Source of the DNA: Bacteroidales bacterium | GTDB taxonomy: Bacteria > Bacteroidota > Bacteroidia > Bacteroidales > Muribaculaceae | Length of the DNA stretch: 64,000 nucleotides | Direction: 5' to 3' | Assembly: GCA_019416285.1 (NCBI GenBank) | Contig: DXXM01000002.1 | Location: 62,001 to 126,000, forward strand | Shown here: piece by piece, positions 52,452-61,372 of the stretch | How the letters are laid out: each line of letters opens with the position of its first letter | How positions within the stretch are numbered: position 1 is the first letter of the stretch | Made by a program: the position numbers and the translations under genes | Notes under the pieces: generated by a model | The model's input: only the letters and a program-made list of their open reading frames with translations | Told to the model about the DNA's origin: nothing | Database searches by the model: none

Positions 52452-53624
52452 TTAGTCTATGGCCTCTTTCAGCTGTTCGAGTGCCTGACGGATTACGGAG
52501 CGGGGCGAGGCTATGTTCAGTCGCATAAATCCCTCTCCGCCGGGGCCGAACATCTCACCGTCGTTAAGCGCAAGACGGGCTTTCTTGACGAAAAGCTCAA
52601 TCAGAGCATCGTGGCTGAGTCCGAGTCCGCGGCAGTCGAGCCATATCAGGAAGGAGGCCTGCGGCCTTCTCGGTTTGATCTGCGGGATATGCTCCGCACA
52701 GTATTCAATCACATAGTCTATATTTCCCTGGACATATTCGAGCATTTCCCGGCGCCATTCCTCACCCTCTTTAAACGCCGCTGTGGTGGCGATTGTGGCG
52801 AACATGGTGGGCGCGTCGAACTCATTGGCGGTAAGCCAACTGAAAAAGCGGTCACGCAGTTTCTTGTCGGGCACGATTGCGTATGAGCTCACGATTCCGG
52901 CTATGTTGAACGTCTTTGACGGCGCTCCGAATGTGATGCTGCACGCGGCCGCTTCGTCCGAGACCGATGCGAATGGTATATGCTTATGGCCGTAGAGCGC
53001 CATGTCGCAGTGGATTTCGTCGGAAATGACTATGATTCCTCTCTCGTGGCAGAATTTCGCCAGGCGTTGCAGAGTCTCGCGGTCCCACACGATTCCTCCC
53101 GGATTGTGGGGATTCGAGAGGATGAGAAGTCGGCATTTTTCGTCGGCAACCTCGGCGAGATTGTCGAAATCCATGCTGTATGTCCCGTCGGTGTTTTCTA
53201 TGAGCGGATTGAACACCACTTTTCGCTTGTTTCCCTCGGGAGTGAGGCGGAAGGGATGATAAACCGGGGGCTGTATGATGACTTTTTCGTCCTCTCCGAC
53301 AAAAACGTTGATTGCCATTCCGATGCCCTTGACAATGCCCGGAATATAGGCCATCCATTCGCTTCTGATGTCCCAGCCGTGGTGGTCGGCAATCCATTTT
53401 ACGATTGTGGGGCGGTAATCGGCCGGTTCTACCGTGTAGCCGAAGAGCGAGTGGTCGAGTCTGCGCCTGAGGGCTTCCGTGATAAATTCAGGAGTTTCAA
53501 AATCCATGTCGGCGACCCAGAGCGGCAGTAGGTCGGCGTCGCCGAACATAGTTTCAAGTGCTTCGAACTTTATGGCACCGGTGCCGCGCCGGTCAATCAC
53601 TTTGTCGAAATTATATTTTCCCAT
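52452..53624 (-). CDS. PLP-dependent C-S lyase/aminotransferase (MalY/PatB type)
   Basis: A 390-residue fold-type I PLP enzyme. The N-terminus 'MGKYNFDKVIDRRGTGAIKF', 'LLPLWVADMDFETPEFI', 'FGYTVEPADYRPTIVKWIADHHGWDI', 'ILSNPHNPGGIVW', 'ISDEIHCDMALYGHKHIPF' and the PLP lysine in 'TFGAPSKTFNIAGI' define the MalY/PatB subgroup, which splits cystathionine or cysteine. It starts 23 bp after rodA and appears to be the last gene of the cell-elongation operon. That location is unexpected for a sulfur amino-acid enzyme and may simply reflect shared transcription. Confidence 0.88.
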   Translation of the reverse strand: MGKYNFDKVIDRRGTGAIKFEALETMFGDADLLPLWVADMDFETPEFITEALRRRLDHSLFGYTVEPADYRPTIVKWIADHHGWDIRSEWMAYIPGIVKGIGMAINVFVGEDEKVIIQPPVYHPFRLTPEGNKRKVVFNPLIENTDGTYSMDFDNLAEVADEKCRLLILSNPHNPGGIVWDRETLQRLAKFCHERGIIVISDEIHCDMALYGHKHIPFASVSDEAAACSITFGAPSKTFNIAGIVSSYAIVPDKKLRDRFFSWLTANEFDAPTMFATIATTAAFKEGEEWRREMLEYVQGNIDYVIEYCAEHIPQIKPRRPQASFLIWLDCRGLGLSHDALIELFVKKARLALNDGEMFGPGGEGFMRLNIASPRSVIRQALEQLKEAID

Positions 53625-53647
53625 GATGCAAGATTTGGTTGGTTGAA

Positions 53648-55108
53648 TCAGAACGAGCGTTCACGTCTCGATGCGTCGATGCGCAGGAGTATGAACAGCA
53701 GGAAGGTGAAGCCCCACAGCGAGGAGCCTCCGTAGCTGAAAAACGGCAACGGGATACCGATTACGGGACATAGTCCTATGACCATCCCGATGTTGATGGC
53801 TATGTGGAATATCAGATAGCTGGCGACGCAATAGGCATAGACGCGGCCGAACACCGTCGGCTGTCGCTCGGCTATGTTGATGATGCGCAATATCAGTATC
53901 AGGAAGAGTACTATCACGCCTGCCGAGCCGATGAGTCCCTCTTCCTCGCCCACAGTGCAGAATATGAAGTCAGTGTGCTGCTCTGGGACATATTTCAGCT
54001 TTGTCTGTGTGCCGTTGAGGAAGCCCTTGCCCCAGATTCCGCCTGATCCGATGGCTATTTTTGACTGGTTGACATTGTAACCCGCGCCGCGCAGGTCCTC
54101 CTCCATGCCGAGCGCCACTTTGATACGCATCTGCTGGTGGGGCTGGAGGATTGAAGTGAAGGCGTAGTTGACGGAAAACAGAAAGACCACCGCCGCCATT
54201 GCCGCGCCGACTGTTATCACCAGTTTACGGGCCTTTGTCTTGAACATGAGCAGGACGCAGTAGGCGAGAGCCGCCATGATGACCGTGAGGAAAAATATTG
54301 TGCCAGGAACCGGCACGTTCAGGATTTTAATAAGGGTGACGAGCGCTCCCGTGCCGAGAAACCACAGCAGGACATTGCGCGCCGCCTCAAACTCCTTACA
54401 GTAGATGGCGAGCATGGCCACTATCAGCACCATTATCATGATGAACACCGCCGCCTGGCCTGCCGGAATACCGAGCAGCAGGGTGCCGGTGAATTTCACG
54501 GCCACCACGAAGAATGTCACCGCACAGACCGCCGCCAGCAGCACCAGTCCGCTCATGCCCTCGCGGTAGAGCACGAAAAACAGCGAGAGGTAGACAAGCG
54601 CTGAACCGGTCTCCTTCTGCCCGAGAATCAGGATTACGGGGAGGAAAATTATCATCAGCGCAAGCATATAGTTCTTGCGTGAGGCGTTGAGGGTGAAATT
54701 GTAGCTTGAGAATAGTTTGGCAAGACACAACGCTGTGGCCGACTTGCCGAACTCCGCAGGCTGGAGGCTCATCGGGCCGATGACAAGCCATGAGCGCGAG
54801 CCTTTGATGTCGGGCGCTATGAATATCGTGACGAGCAGCAACAAGAGCACTGCCCCGTAGATGACATAGGCATAGTTTTCGTAGACCCTGACGTCAATCA
54901 GCAGCAGCACAAGGCCGAGAAGGAGCGAAAGACCTATCCATCTGAATTGTTTCCCGGAAAATTCGTTGAAACTCAACATGTTGGCGTGGTCGAAGTCATA
55001 GCTGGCGGCATAGATGCTCACCATTCCCGCCATCACGAGGATGATGTAGAGTATGACCGTGAACCAGTCGACGTGCTTTAGGACTGAACCGCTTTTTTCT
55101 TGTTGCAC
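53648..55108 (-). CDS. rodA: rod-shape SEDS glycosyltransferase RodA
   Basis: A 486-residue membrane protein with about ten hydrophobic segments. SEDS marks include 'FSGKQFRWIGLSLLLGLVLLLIDVRVYENY', 'SLQPAEFGKSATALCLAKLF', 'LGQKETGSALVYLSLFFVLYREGM' and the C-terminal 'IGIPLPFFSYGGSSLWGFTFLLFILLRID'. It polymerises peptidoglycan glycan strands with its partner PBP2, whose gene lies 58 bp upstream. The protein is longer than E. coli RodA (about 370), with an extended middle segment. The start is GTG at 55108. Confidence 0.95.
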   Translation of the reverse strand: MQQEKSGSVLKHVDWFTVILYIILVMAGMVSIYAASYDFDHANMLSFNEFSGKQFRWIGLSLLLGLVLLLIDVRVYENYAYVIYGAVLLLLLVTIFIAPDIKGSRSWLVIGPMSLQPAEFGKSATALCLAKLFSSYNFTLNASRKNYMLALMIIFLPVILILGQKETGSALVYLSLFFVLYREGMSGLVLLAAVCAVTFFVVAVKFTGTLLLGIPAGQAAVFIMIMVLIVAMLAIYCKEFEAARNVLLWFLGTGALVTLIKILNVPVPGTIFFLTVIMAALAYCVLLMFKTKARKLVITVGAAMAAVVFLFSVNYAFTSILQPHQQMRIKVALGMEEDLRGAGYNVNQSKIAIGSGGIWGKGFLNGTQTKLKYVPEQHTDFIFCTVGEEEGLIGSAGVIVLFLILILRIINIAERQPTVFGRVYAYCVASYLIFHIAINIGMVIGLCPVIGIPLPFFSYGGSSLWGFTFLLFILLRIDASRRERSF

Positions 55109-55166
55109 TTTTCTGTCGCTTTTTATGATTTATGACTCTGAGGAAGTCTGGAGCTATCGGCAGACT

Positions 55167-57029
55167 CTAATGCTTTTTTGTACCGGCAAACTGTATGGTG
55201 TTTGACTGGAGCATCCTTTCTTCGAGATATTTCCTTTCCGGCGGGATATATCCGCGCAGGTAGCGTTCCATGACGAGCGAGCCGATGGGGACGCCGAATG
55301 TGGCGCCGAAACCGGCGTTCTCAACATAGACGGCTATCGCGATTTTCGGGTCGTGGTATGGAGCGAAGCCCATGAACGCCGAGTGGTCGCGGCCATGGGG
55401 ATTCTGGGCGGTTCCCGTCTTGCCGCACACCTCGATGTCGGCGAGGTTGGCCAGGCGGCACGTACCGCCGGTCACCGCCATGCGCATCCCCTCGGCAATA
55501 TCGTTGTACCAGTGAGAGGCGATTGTGGGGGTATGTTTCTCAAGATACTCCGCGGGCACAATCGTGTCCTGGATTTCCTTGACCACGTGAGGTGTGATAT
55601 AGTGGCCGCGGTTGGCTATCGTGGCACACAGATTGGCAATCTGCAGTGGTGTTGCAAGGATTTCGCCCTGTCCGATTGACACCGAAATGATGGTGTTGGC
55701 GCTCCAGTGGCCTGCGCCATACCATTTGTTGTAGAAATCCACGTTGGGGATGAAGCCGCGGTACTCACCCGGGAGGTCTATGCCGAGTTTATAGCCGTAG
55801 CCCATTGAAACCATGTGCTTTTTCCAGATGTCAAAGGCGTTGGCCGAGCTTCCGTATTTGCCTCTCTTGTCAATCATGGCCTTGAATCCCCAGCAGAAAT
55901 ATGCGTTGCAGGAGGTCTGCAGGGCCGGTTTGAGGGGCAGGGGGGAGCCATGGCCGTGACAGCCTACGCGGAGGCCGCCGGAGATGAATCCGTGATAACA
56001 GGGAAACATGGTGCCGGTGGTGATGATGCCCTCTTCGAGAAGTATCAGCCCCTGGGTGGGCTTGAAGGTCGAGCCGGGAGGATATGTGGCCTGGATTGCG
56101 CGGTTGAAGAGCGGTTTGTCCGGGTCACGCATCATTTTGTTGTAGTTGTTGCCGCGCTCTCGGCCTATGAGCAGGCTGGGGTCGTAGGATGGCGCCGAAA
56201 CGAGACATAGTATCTCGCCGGTGGCTGGCTCGATGGCCACCACAGCCCCTTTCTTGTTCATCATCAGCGATTCGGCATACTGCTGGAGCTCGATGTTGAG
56301 CGAGAGCTTGATGTTTTTTCCGGCCACGGCGTCTCTGTCGAGGGCTCCGTCTTCATATCTGCCCTGTATGCGCCCGAGAGCGTCGCGCATCAGCACCTCG
56401 GCTCCCTTTGTGCCGCGGAGAAATTCCTCGTAGGTGTGCTCGATTCCGATGTCGCCTATATAGTCGCCCGGCATGTAGTAGGCGTCCTTGTCAATATCTT
56501 TCTGCGACACCTCACGCACGTTGCCGAGCACATTGGCTGCCGTCTTGTAGTTGTATTCGCGCAGGATTCGTTTCTGTATGTAGAAACCCGGAAAACGGTA
56601 GAGCTTTTCCTGAAGGCGCCCGTATTCCCCGGCCGTCAGGTGAGTGAGCAGCCTCTGGGGTGAATATGAAGAATAGCCCGGATTGCGCCGCTTATCCTTC
56701 ATGTCGACGATGCGTTTCCGCAGGTCATCAGGCGTGATGTTGAGCGCCTGGCAGAAGTCGAGGGTGTCGAACTCCTTGACGTCGCGCGGAATCATCATCA
56801 CATCGTAGGCCGGCTGATTATAGACCACAAGCCTTCCGTCGCGGTCATAGATTATGCCGCGCGAGGGATAGACCGCTTTTCTGAGAAAGGCGTTGGAATC
56901 GGCGTATTCTTTATATTTTGAGTCGAAAACCTGTAGGCTGACAAGGCGGCAGATATAAATCAGTGCGATAATCACGATGAAACCGCCTATGACGTAGCGC
57001 CGTTTTTCGAGATTATAGTCTTTTCTCAC
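55167..57029 (-). CDS. mrdA: penicillin-binding protein 2
   Basis: A 620-residue transpeptidase anchored by one N-terminal membrane segment ('YVIGGFIVIIALIYICRLVSL'). The dimerisation/pedestal domain contains 'YPSRGIIYDRDGRLVVYN' and 'YEEFLRGTKGAEVLMRDALGR'. Active-site motifs are S320-TFK in 'YPPGSTFKPTQG', S373-C-N, and K537-T-G in 'VCGKTGTAQNPHGRDHSAFMGFAP'. It crosslinks lateral-wall peptidoglycan together with RodA. The start is GTG at 57029 and overlaps the end of mreD by 17 bp. Confidence 0.96.
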   Translation of the reverse strand: MRKDYNLEKRRYVIGGFIVIIALIYICRLVSLQVFDSKYKEYADSNAFLRKAVYPSRGIIYDRDGRLVVYNQPAYDVMMIPRDVKEFDTLDFCQALNITPDDLRKRIVDMKDKRRNPGYSSYSPQRLLTHLTAGEYGRLQEKLYRFPGFYIQKRILREYNYKTAANVLGNVREVSQKDIDKDAYYMPGDYIGDIGIEHTYEEFLRGTKGAEVLMRDALGRIQGRYEDGALDRDAVAGKNIKLSLNIELQQYAESLMMNKKGAVVAIEPATGEILCLVSAPSYDPSLLIGRERGNNYNKMMRDPDKPLFNRAIQATYPPGSTFKPTQGLILLEEGIITTGTMFPCYHGFISGGLRVGCHGHGSPLPLKPALQTSCNAYFCWGFKAMIDKRGKYGSSANAFDIWKKHMVSMGYGYKLGIDLPGEYRGFIPNVDFYNKWYGAGHWSANTIISVSIGQGEILATPLQIANLCATIANRGHYITPHVVKEIQDTIVPAEYLEKHTPTIASHWYNDIAEGMRMAVTGGTCRLANLADIEVCGKTGTAQNPHGRDHSAFMGFAPYHDPKIAIAVYVENAGFGATFGVPIGSLVMERYLRGYIPPERKYLEERMLQSNTIQFAGTKKH

Positions 57030-57534
57030 TTCGGGGTGTCATGAAACTGTCAATTCCCACCATTATCGCCATTGAGAGGATGGTGCTGAACACTATGCGG
57101 AGCAGCAGACGGACGGGATTGAAAAATGTAAATGCTTCGATTAAGAATATAAGGGAGCAGTAGAGCAGCGTCATCGTCAGCAGATACTTCAGATACGTTG
57201 CGGTTCCGAGAGAATACATCGATGGCTCGGGGCGGGTGAGGTCCTCTTCGCGCGGGACGTAGAGGCGCAGAATCGGGCGCCGGCACATGGCAAGCACTGT
57301 ACATGCCAGGGTGTTCATGCCGTAGGTGTCGGAGAAAATGTCGACAATCAGGCCGAGGAAGAAGTCTATGGTGAGCAGCCAGTTGAGCGCGAGGGTGATG
57401 GGCAGACGCAGTATGACATAGATGAACACCATCGGGACGGCCACGTTGAACAGGCAGATGTGGTTGAACACTATCACCTGCGCCAGCACGAGGATGACAC
57501 CGAGCAGTATGAATTTAAGCGTCGTCTTGCTCAT
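57013..57534 (-). CDS. mreD: rod-shape protein MreD
   Basis: A 173-residue inner-membrane protein with about five hydrophobic segments, starting 'MSKTTLKFILLGVILVLAQVIVFNHICLFNVAVPMVFIYVIL' and containing 'LTIDFFLGLIVDIFSDTYGMNTLACTV'. The sequence of MreD is poorly conserved, but size, topology and position between mreC and mrdA are decisive. It overlaps mrdA by 17 bp and follows mreC by 18 bp. Confidence 0.92.
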   Translation of the reverse strand: MSKTTLKFILLGVILVLAQVIVFNHICLFNVAVPMVFIYVILRLPITLALNWLLTIDFFLGLIVDIFSDTYGMNTLACTVLAMCRRPILRLYVPREEDLTRPEPSMYSLGTATYLKYLLTMTLLYCSLIFLIEAFTFFNPVRLLLRIVFSTILSMAIMVGIDSFMTPRSEKRL

Positions 57535-57552
57535 CGTTGTTTGTTGTGCGCG

Positions 57553-58407
57553 CTAATTGATGTTTTTGACTTCGAGTTCCTTCTCCACGGTGACAAGCTC
57601 CTCCTTCATGTTGTCGCGTATCACGCGTACAGTCGAGAGGGTCGAGAAGTCCGTGAACAGTTTGATGCGGAGTGTGTAGAAATTGTCCTCCCTGTCGCGT
57701 GCGCCGGAGAGGATTGTGCCCACGGGGACTCCCTCGGGAAACACAGAGGAGTAGCCGCTCGTGACCACAGTGTCGCCCTTGACGAATTTCGCATGCTTCG
57801 GGAGCTCTTCGAGTATCGCCTCACCCGGGTCGCGTCCGTCCCACACCAGTGAGCCTACCTGATCCTCTCCCTTGATTTTGCAGGAGAGACGCAGATAGGG
57901 GTTCAGTACAGATATGAGGCGTGCCGTGTGGTCGGTCACCACGTTCACTATGCCGACTATGCCGTTCTGGTCAATCACACCCATCTCCGGCTCCACGCCG
58001 TCGGCCCGTCCTTTCTCTATCGTGATGTAGTTGTGTGAACGGTTGATGGAGTTGTTGATGACGTGGGCTATCAGGAAGTGATAGCGCGTGAGGGCGGAGT
58101 CCACGGTCATGGTGTCGGAATAAATCTGCTGCTGGTACTCGCGTATCTGGCTCTTGAGACGATAGATTTCCAGCTCAAGGTCCGAGTTGCGGCGCTGGAG
58201 GTCCTCATTTATGTCGCGGAGCGAGAAGTATGACGTCACATTGTTCGTCGTCCTGTAGACACCGGAGGCTACTATATTGGCCGACGAAAGATATACATGG
58301 TGCTGAAACGGGTTGCGCGAAAAGAGCAGCGCGAAACCCGCCACCAGATAGATGACGAACAGGAACCATGAACTGTATTTGACGAAAAACTTTAGAAGCT
58401 CGCTCAA
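57553..58407 (-). CDS. mreC: rod-shape protein MreC
   Basis: A 284-residue periplasmic scaffold anchored by one membrane segment near residues 12-30 ('SWFLFVIYLVAGFALLF'). A coiled coil follows at about 65-100 ('DLQRRNSDLELEIYRLKSQIREYQQQI'), then two beta-barrel modules ('SHNYITIEKGRADGVEPEMGVIDQNGIVGIV', 'GDTVVTSGYSSVFPEGVPVGTI'). It links MreB filaments with PBP2. The start is TTG at 58407; the next in-frame methionine is too late. Confidence 0.94.
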   Translation of the reverse strand: MSELLKFFVKYSSWFLFVIYLVAGFALLFSRNPFQHHVYLSSANIVASGVYRTTNNVTSYFSLRDINEDLQRRNSDLELEIYRLKSQIREYQQQIYSDTMTVDSALTRYHFLIAHVINNSINRSHNYITIEKGRADGVEPEMGVIDQNGIVGIVNVVTDHTARLISVLNPYLRLSCKIKGEDQVGSLVWDGRDPGEAILEELPKHAKFVKGDTVVTSGYSSVFPEGVPVGTILSGARDREDNFYTLRIKLFTDFSTLSTVRVIRDNMKEELVTVEKELEVKNIN

Positions 58408-58444
58408 TGCAGTGGATTTATTTGTGGAAACTCATAGTTAGCGA

Positions 58445-58475
58445 AGGGCGGTCTGCCTGTAGGTGGAGCCGCCCT
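58445..58475 (-). other. small hairpin between mreB and mreC
   Basis: AGGGCGG at 58445-58451 pairs perfectly with CCGCCCT at 58469-58475 across a 17-base loop, in the 84 bp gap. There is no T-run. It could lower readthrough from mreB into mreC or stabilise the mreB message. Confidence 0.4.
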
Positions 58476-58491
58476 GTGGGGTGATGGATTG

Positions 58492-59511
58492 TCAGCGGAT
58501 GAGGAACGAGAATGTCTCGATATTCTTGAGAGCCACGCCCGTACCCTTGGCCACGGCCAGGAGGGGATCCTCGGCGATGTGGAACTGGATGCCGATTTTG
58601 TCGGTCAGACGCTTGTCAAGACCGCGGAGCATTGCGCCGCCGCCGGCGAGGAAGATTCCGTTCATCACAATGTCCGAGTAAAGTTCCGGGGGAGTCTCGT
58701 CGAGTGCCTGAAGCACTGCGGCTTCGATGCGCGAGATTGATTTCTCGATGCAGTGGGATATTTCCTGGTAGCTCACGGGCACCTCCATGGGAAGCGCTGT
58801 CATCTTGTTCGGGCCGTGGACAATGAAATCTTCCGGCGGATTTTCGAGTTCTGTAAGCGCCGAGCCCACGTGAATCTTGATTTGCTCTGCGGTGCGCTCG
58901 CCGACCTTGACGTTGTGTACGCGGCTCATGTGTTCCATGATGTCGTCGGTAAGGTCGTCGCCTGCCACCTGGATGCTCTTGTTTGACACGATGCCGCCGA
59001 GTGAGATTACGGCGATTTCAGTTGTACCGCCGCCTATGTCGACAATCATGTTGCCCTGCGGGGCGAGCACGTCGATGCCGATACCGAGAGCTGCGGCCAT
59101 AGGCTCGTAAATCATGTAGACGTCGCGGCCGCCGGCATGTTCCGACGAGTCGCGCACGGCGCGGATTTCGACTTCGGTCGAGCCGGAAGGTATGCCGACC
59201 ACCATCTTCATCGACGGTGAGAACCAGTTGCTCTTCGAGCTTGCTTTCTTGATGAGGCCGCGGATCATCATCTCTGCGGCGTTGAAGTTGGCTATGACTC
59301 CTTTGCGGAGCGGACGGATAGTCTCGATGCCGTCGTTTTCCTTGCCCTGCATGAGCTTCGCCTCGCGGCCCACGGCTATGAGCTTGCCGGTACGCTTTTC
59401 GAGTGCTACTATCGAGGGCTCGTCAATGACGATTTTGTCATTGTGTATGATAATCGTGTTGGCCGTACCGAGGTCAATCGCGATTTCTTTGGTGAAAGAA
59501 AATAATCCCAT
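58492..59511 (-). CDS. mreB: rod-shape-determining actin homologue MreB
   Basis: A 339-residue actin-like ATPase. It opens with 'MGLFSFTKEIAIDLGTANTIIIHNDKIVIDEPSIVAL' (phosphate 1), and has 'GIPSGSTEVEIRAVRDSSEHAGGRDVYMIYEPMAAALGIG', 'NMIVDIGGGTTEIAVISLGGIV' (phosphate 2) and 'GIFLAGGGAMLRGLDKRL' (adenosine). It organises lateral-wall synthesis together with MreCD, PBP2 and RodA, all encoded downstream. It follows purH by 92 bp that contain a hairpin. Confidence 0.97.
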   Translation of the reverse strand: MGLFSFTKEIAIDLGTANTIIIHNDKIVIDEPSIVALEKRTGKLIAVGREAKLMQGKENDGIETIRPLRKGVIANFNAAEMMIRGLIKKASSKSNWFSPSMKMVVGIPSGSTEVEIRAVRDSSEHAGGRDVYMIYEPMAAALGIGIDVLAPQGNMIVDIGGGTTEIAVISLGGIVSNKSIQVAGDDLTDDIMEHMSRVHNVKVGERTAEQIKIHVGSALTELENPPEDFIVHGPNKMTALPMEVPVSYQEISHCIEKSISRIEAAVLQALDETPPELYSDIVMNGIFLAGGGAMLRGLDKRLTDKIGIQFHIAEDPLLAVAKGTGVALKNIETFSFLIR

Positions 59512-59539
59512 TTGACGAATTTGAGGTTTGTATGTGTTG

Positions 59540-59592
59540 CGTGGGTGTTGCAGAACCGGCCGGTTGTGGCGGCAGGTCCTGCAACACCCGCG
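59540..59592 (-). terminator. hairpin between purH and mreB
   Basis: A 14 bp stem (59540-59553 with 59579-59592, one G:T) whose loop contains the self-complementary AACCGGCCGGTT (59554-59565). There is no T-run, so it may be a partial terminator or processing site separating the purine gene from the mre genes. Confidence 0.45.
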
Positions 59593-59603
59593 TGGTGGGG
59601 AGA

Positions 59604-61148
59604 TTAGTGTTTGAAGTGGCGGAAGCCGGTGATGACCATTGCCATGTCGTGGGCATTGCAGTAGTCGACGCTCTCCTGGTCGCGGATTGAGCCTCCGGGG
59701 TGGATTACAGCTGTCACACCTGCCTCGTGTGCGATTTCAACGCAGTCGGGGAAGGGGAAGAAGGCATCGGAGGCCATCACAGCTCCGTGGAGGTCGAAAC
59801 CGAATGAGTGAGCTTTTTCGATGGCCTGCTTGAGCGCATCGACGCGTGAGGTCTGACCTACGCCGCTGGCAAGAAGCATGCCTCCCTTGGCGAGCACGAT
59901 GGCGTTGCTCTTGGAGTTCTTCACAATTTTGTTGGCGAAGAGGAGGTCGGCGGCCTGTTCGGGTGTCACGGCTTTCTCGCTGACCTGCTTGAGATCCTCG
60001 GTTATCTCCACCTTGAGGTCGCGGTCCTGCACGAGAGCTCCGTTGAGTATCGAGCGGAACTGGCGCTTTGTGTCGAGAGCCTTCTTGATGACGAGGATGA
60101 TGCGGTTTTTCTTCTGTTTGAGGATTTCAAGGGCGCCGTCGGTATAGGCGGGGGCTATGATTACCTCGAAGAAAATCTTGTTGATTTCCTCGGCTGCAGC
60201 CTCGTTGACAGTGCCGTTTGTGATGAGCACGCCGCCGAAAGCGCTGACGGGGTCACCTGCGAGAGCGTCTTTCCATGCCTCGGCGATAGTGGGGCGGGTG
60301 GCGAGACCGCAGGCATTGTTATGCTTGAGGATTGCGAATGTCGGGTCGGTGAATTCTGAAATCAGACACACGGCGGCGTCGATGTCGAGAAGATTGTTGT
60401 AGGAAATCTCCTTGCCGTGGAGCTGGGTGAACATTGCGTCGAAGTCGCCGAAGAAGTAGCCCTTCTGGTGAGGGTTTTCGCCGTAGCGCATGGTCTTGGC
60501 GTCATCGAGTGCTATGCGGAGCGCATCCTGCTTCTCGATGGGCGATTCGGGCTCGGTCGATGCGAAGTAGTTATAAATATCGGTGTCATAGCCCGACGAC
60601 ACTGCGAAAGCCTGACCTGCGAACCAGCGGCGTTCTTCGAGCGATGTCTCGGCGCCGTTGCGCTTGAGTGTGTCGGCGAGGGCCTTGTACTGTGCCTTTG
60701 AAGCGACAATGACAACGTCCTTGTAGTTCTTGGCGGCCGCGCGGATGAGCGAGATGCCGCCTATGTCGATTTTCTCGATGATGTCGGCCTCGGGAGCGCC
60801 TGAAGCTACTGTGGCGCGGAAAGGATAGAGGTCGACGATGACGAGGTCGATTTCGGGAATTTCATATTGTGCGATCTGGCCGCGGTCACCTTCGTTGTCG
60901 CGGCGGTTGAGGATTCCGCCGAACACTTTCGGGTGGAGAGTCTTGACACGTCCGCCGAGGATGGAGGGATAGCCTGTGAGATCCTCTACGGCGTCACATT
61001 CGTAACCTAAACTTTCAATGAATGAGCGGGTACCTCCGGTTGAGAGAAATTTAACACCGTCGGCATGGAGCAGCGACAAAATTTCTTCCAGTCCGTCCTT
61101 GTAAAAGACTGAAATGAGAGCGGTCTTGATTCGTTTGTTGTCAGACAT
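59604..61148 (-). CDS. purH: bifunctional AICAR transformylase/IMP cyclohydrolase
   Basis: A 514-residue enzyme catalysing the last two steps to IMP. The ATG at 61146-61148 gives the expected N-terminus 'MSDNKRIKTALISVFYKDGLEEIL'; the frame opens 30 codons further up, but through the promoter. The MGS-like cyclohydrolase domain (about 1-200) has 'FLSTGGTRSFIESLG', 'GRVKTLHPKVFGGIL' and 'IGGISLIRAAAKNYKDVVIV'. The transformylase domain has 'LRYGENPHQKG'-like 'MRYGENPHQKGYFFG' and the catalytic K-H in 'ILKHNNACGLA'. It is the first gene of the minus-strand block leading into the mre operon. Confidence 0.96.
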   Translation of the reverse strand: MSDNKRIKTALISVFYKDGLEEILSLLHADGVKFLSTGGTRSFIESLGYECDAVEDLTGYPSILGGRVKTLHPKVFGGILNRRDNEGDRGQIAQYEIPEIDLVIVDLYPFRATVASGAPEADIIEKIDIGGISLIRAAAKNYKDVVIVASKAQYKALADTLKRNGAETSLEERRWFAGQAFAVSSGYDTDIYNYFASTEPESPIEKQDALRIALDDAKTMRYGENPHQKGYFFGDFDAMFTQLHGKEISYNNLLDIDAAVCLISEFTDPTFAILKHNNACGLATRPTIAEAWKDALAGDPVSAFGGVLITNGTVNEAAAEEINKIFFEVIIAPAYTDGALEILKQKKNRIILVIKKALDTKRQFRSILNGALVQDRDLKVEITEDLKQVSEKAVTPEQAADLLFANKIVKNSKSNAIVLAKGGMLLASGVGQTSRVDALKQAIEKAHSFGFDLHGAVMASDAFFPFPDCVEIAHEAGVTAVIHPGGSIRDQESVDYCNAHDMAMVITGFRHFKH

Positions 61149-61196
61149 CGTGATAAAATTCTGAACTGATTTTGGAAACTTTGAATTTTGAAAGTG

Positions 61197-61204
61197 CAAA
61201 GTTA
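61197..61204 (-). promoter_or_regulatory. -7 box of purH
   Basis: The minus strand reads TAACTTTG 49 bp upstream of the purH ATG. No good -33 element is seen. Confidence 0.5.
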
Positions 61205-61312
61205 GTGAAAAATACTCACTATTTGAAGAAAAAATCAATACTATTTGTTAACTGGCTCGAAAAACTCATCCGGAGTTTCACTTCATCCGTGACCCTCCCT
61301 CCGGAAACACGG

Positions 61313-61349
61313 CCGCGCAAAGCCGAGACGGAGCTATGGCTTTGCGCGG
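61313..61349 (-). terminator. hairpin after the GH31 gene
   Basis: A perfect 12 bp GC-rich stem (61313-61324 with 61338-61349) lies 24 bp downstream of the GH31 stop. No T-run follows on the minus strand. Confidence 0.5.
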
Positions 61350-61372
61350 TTGATATCGAGTGACAGCGGGAA

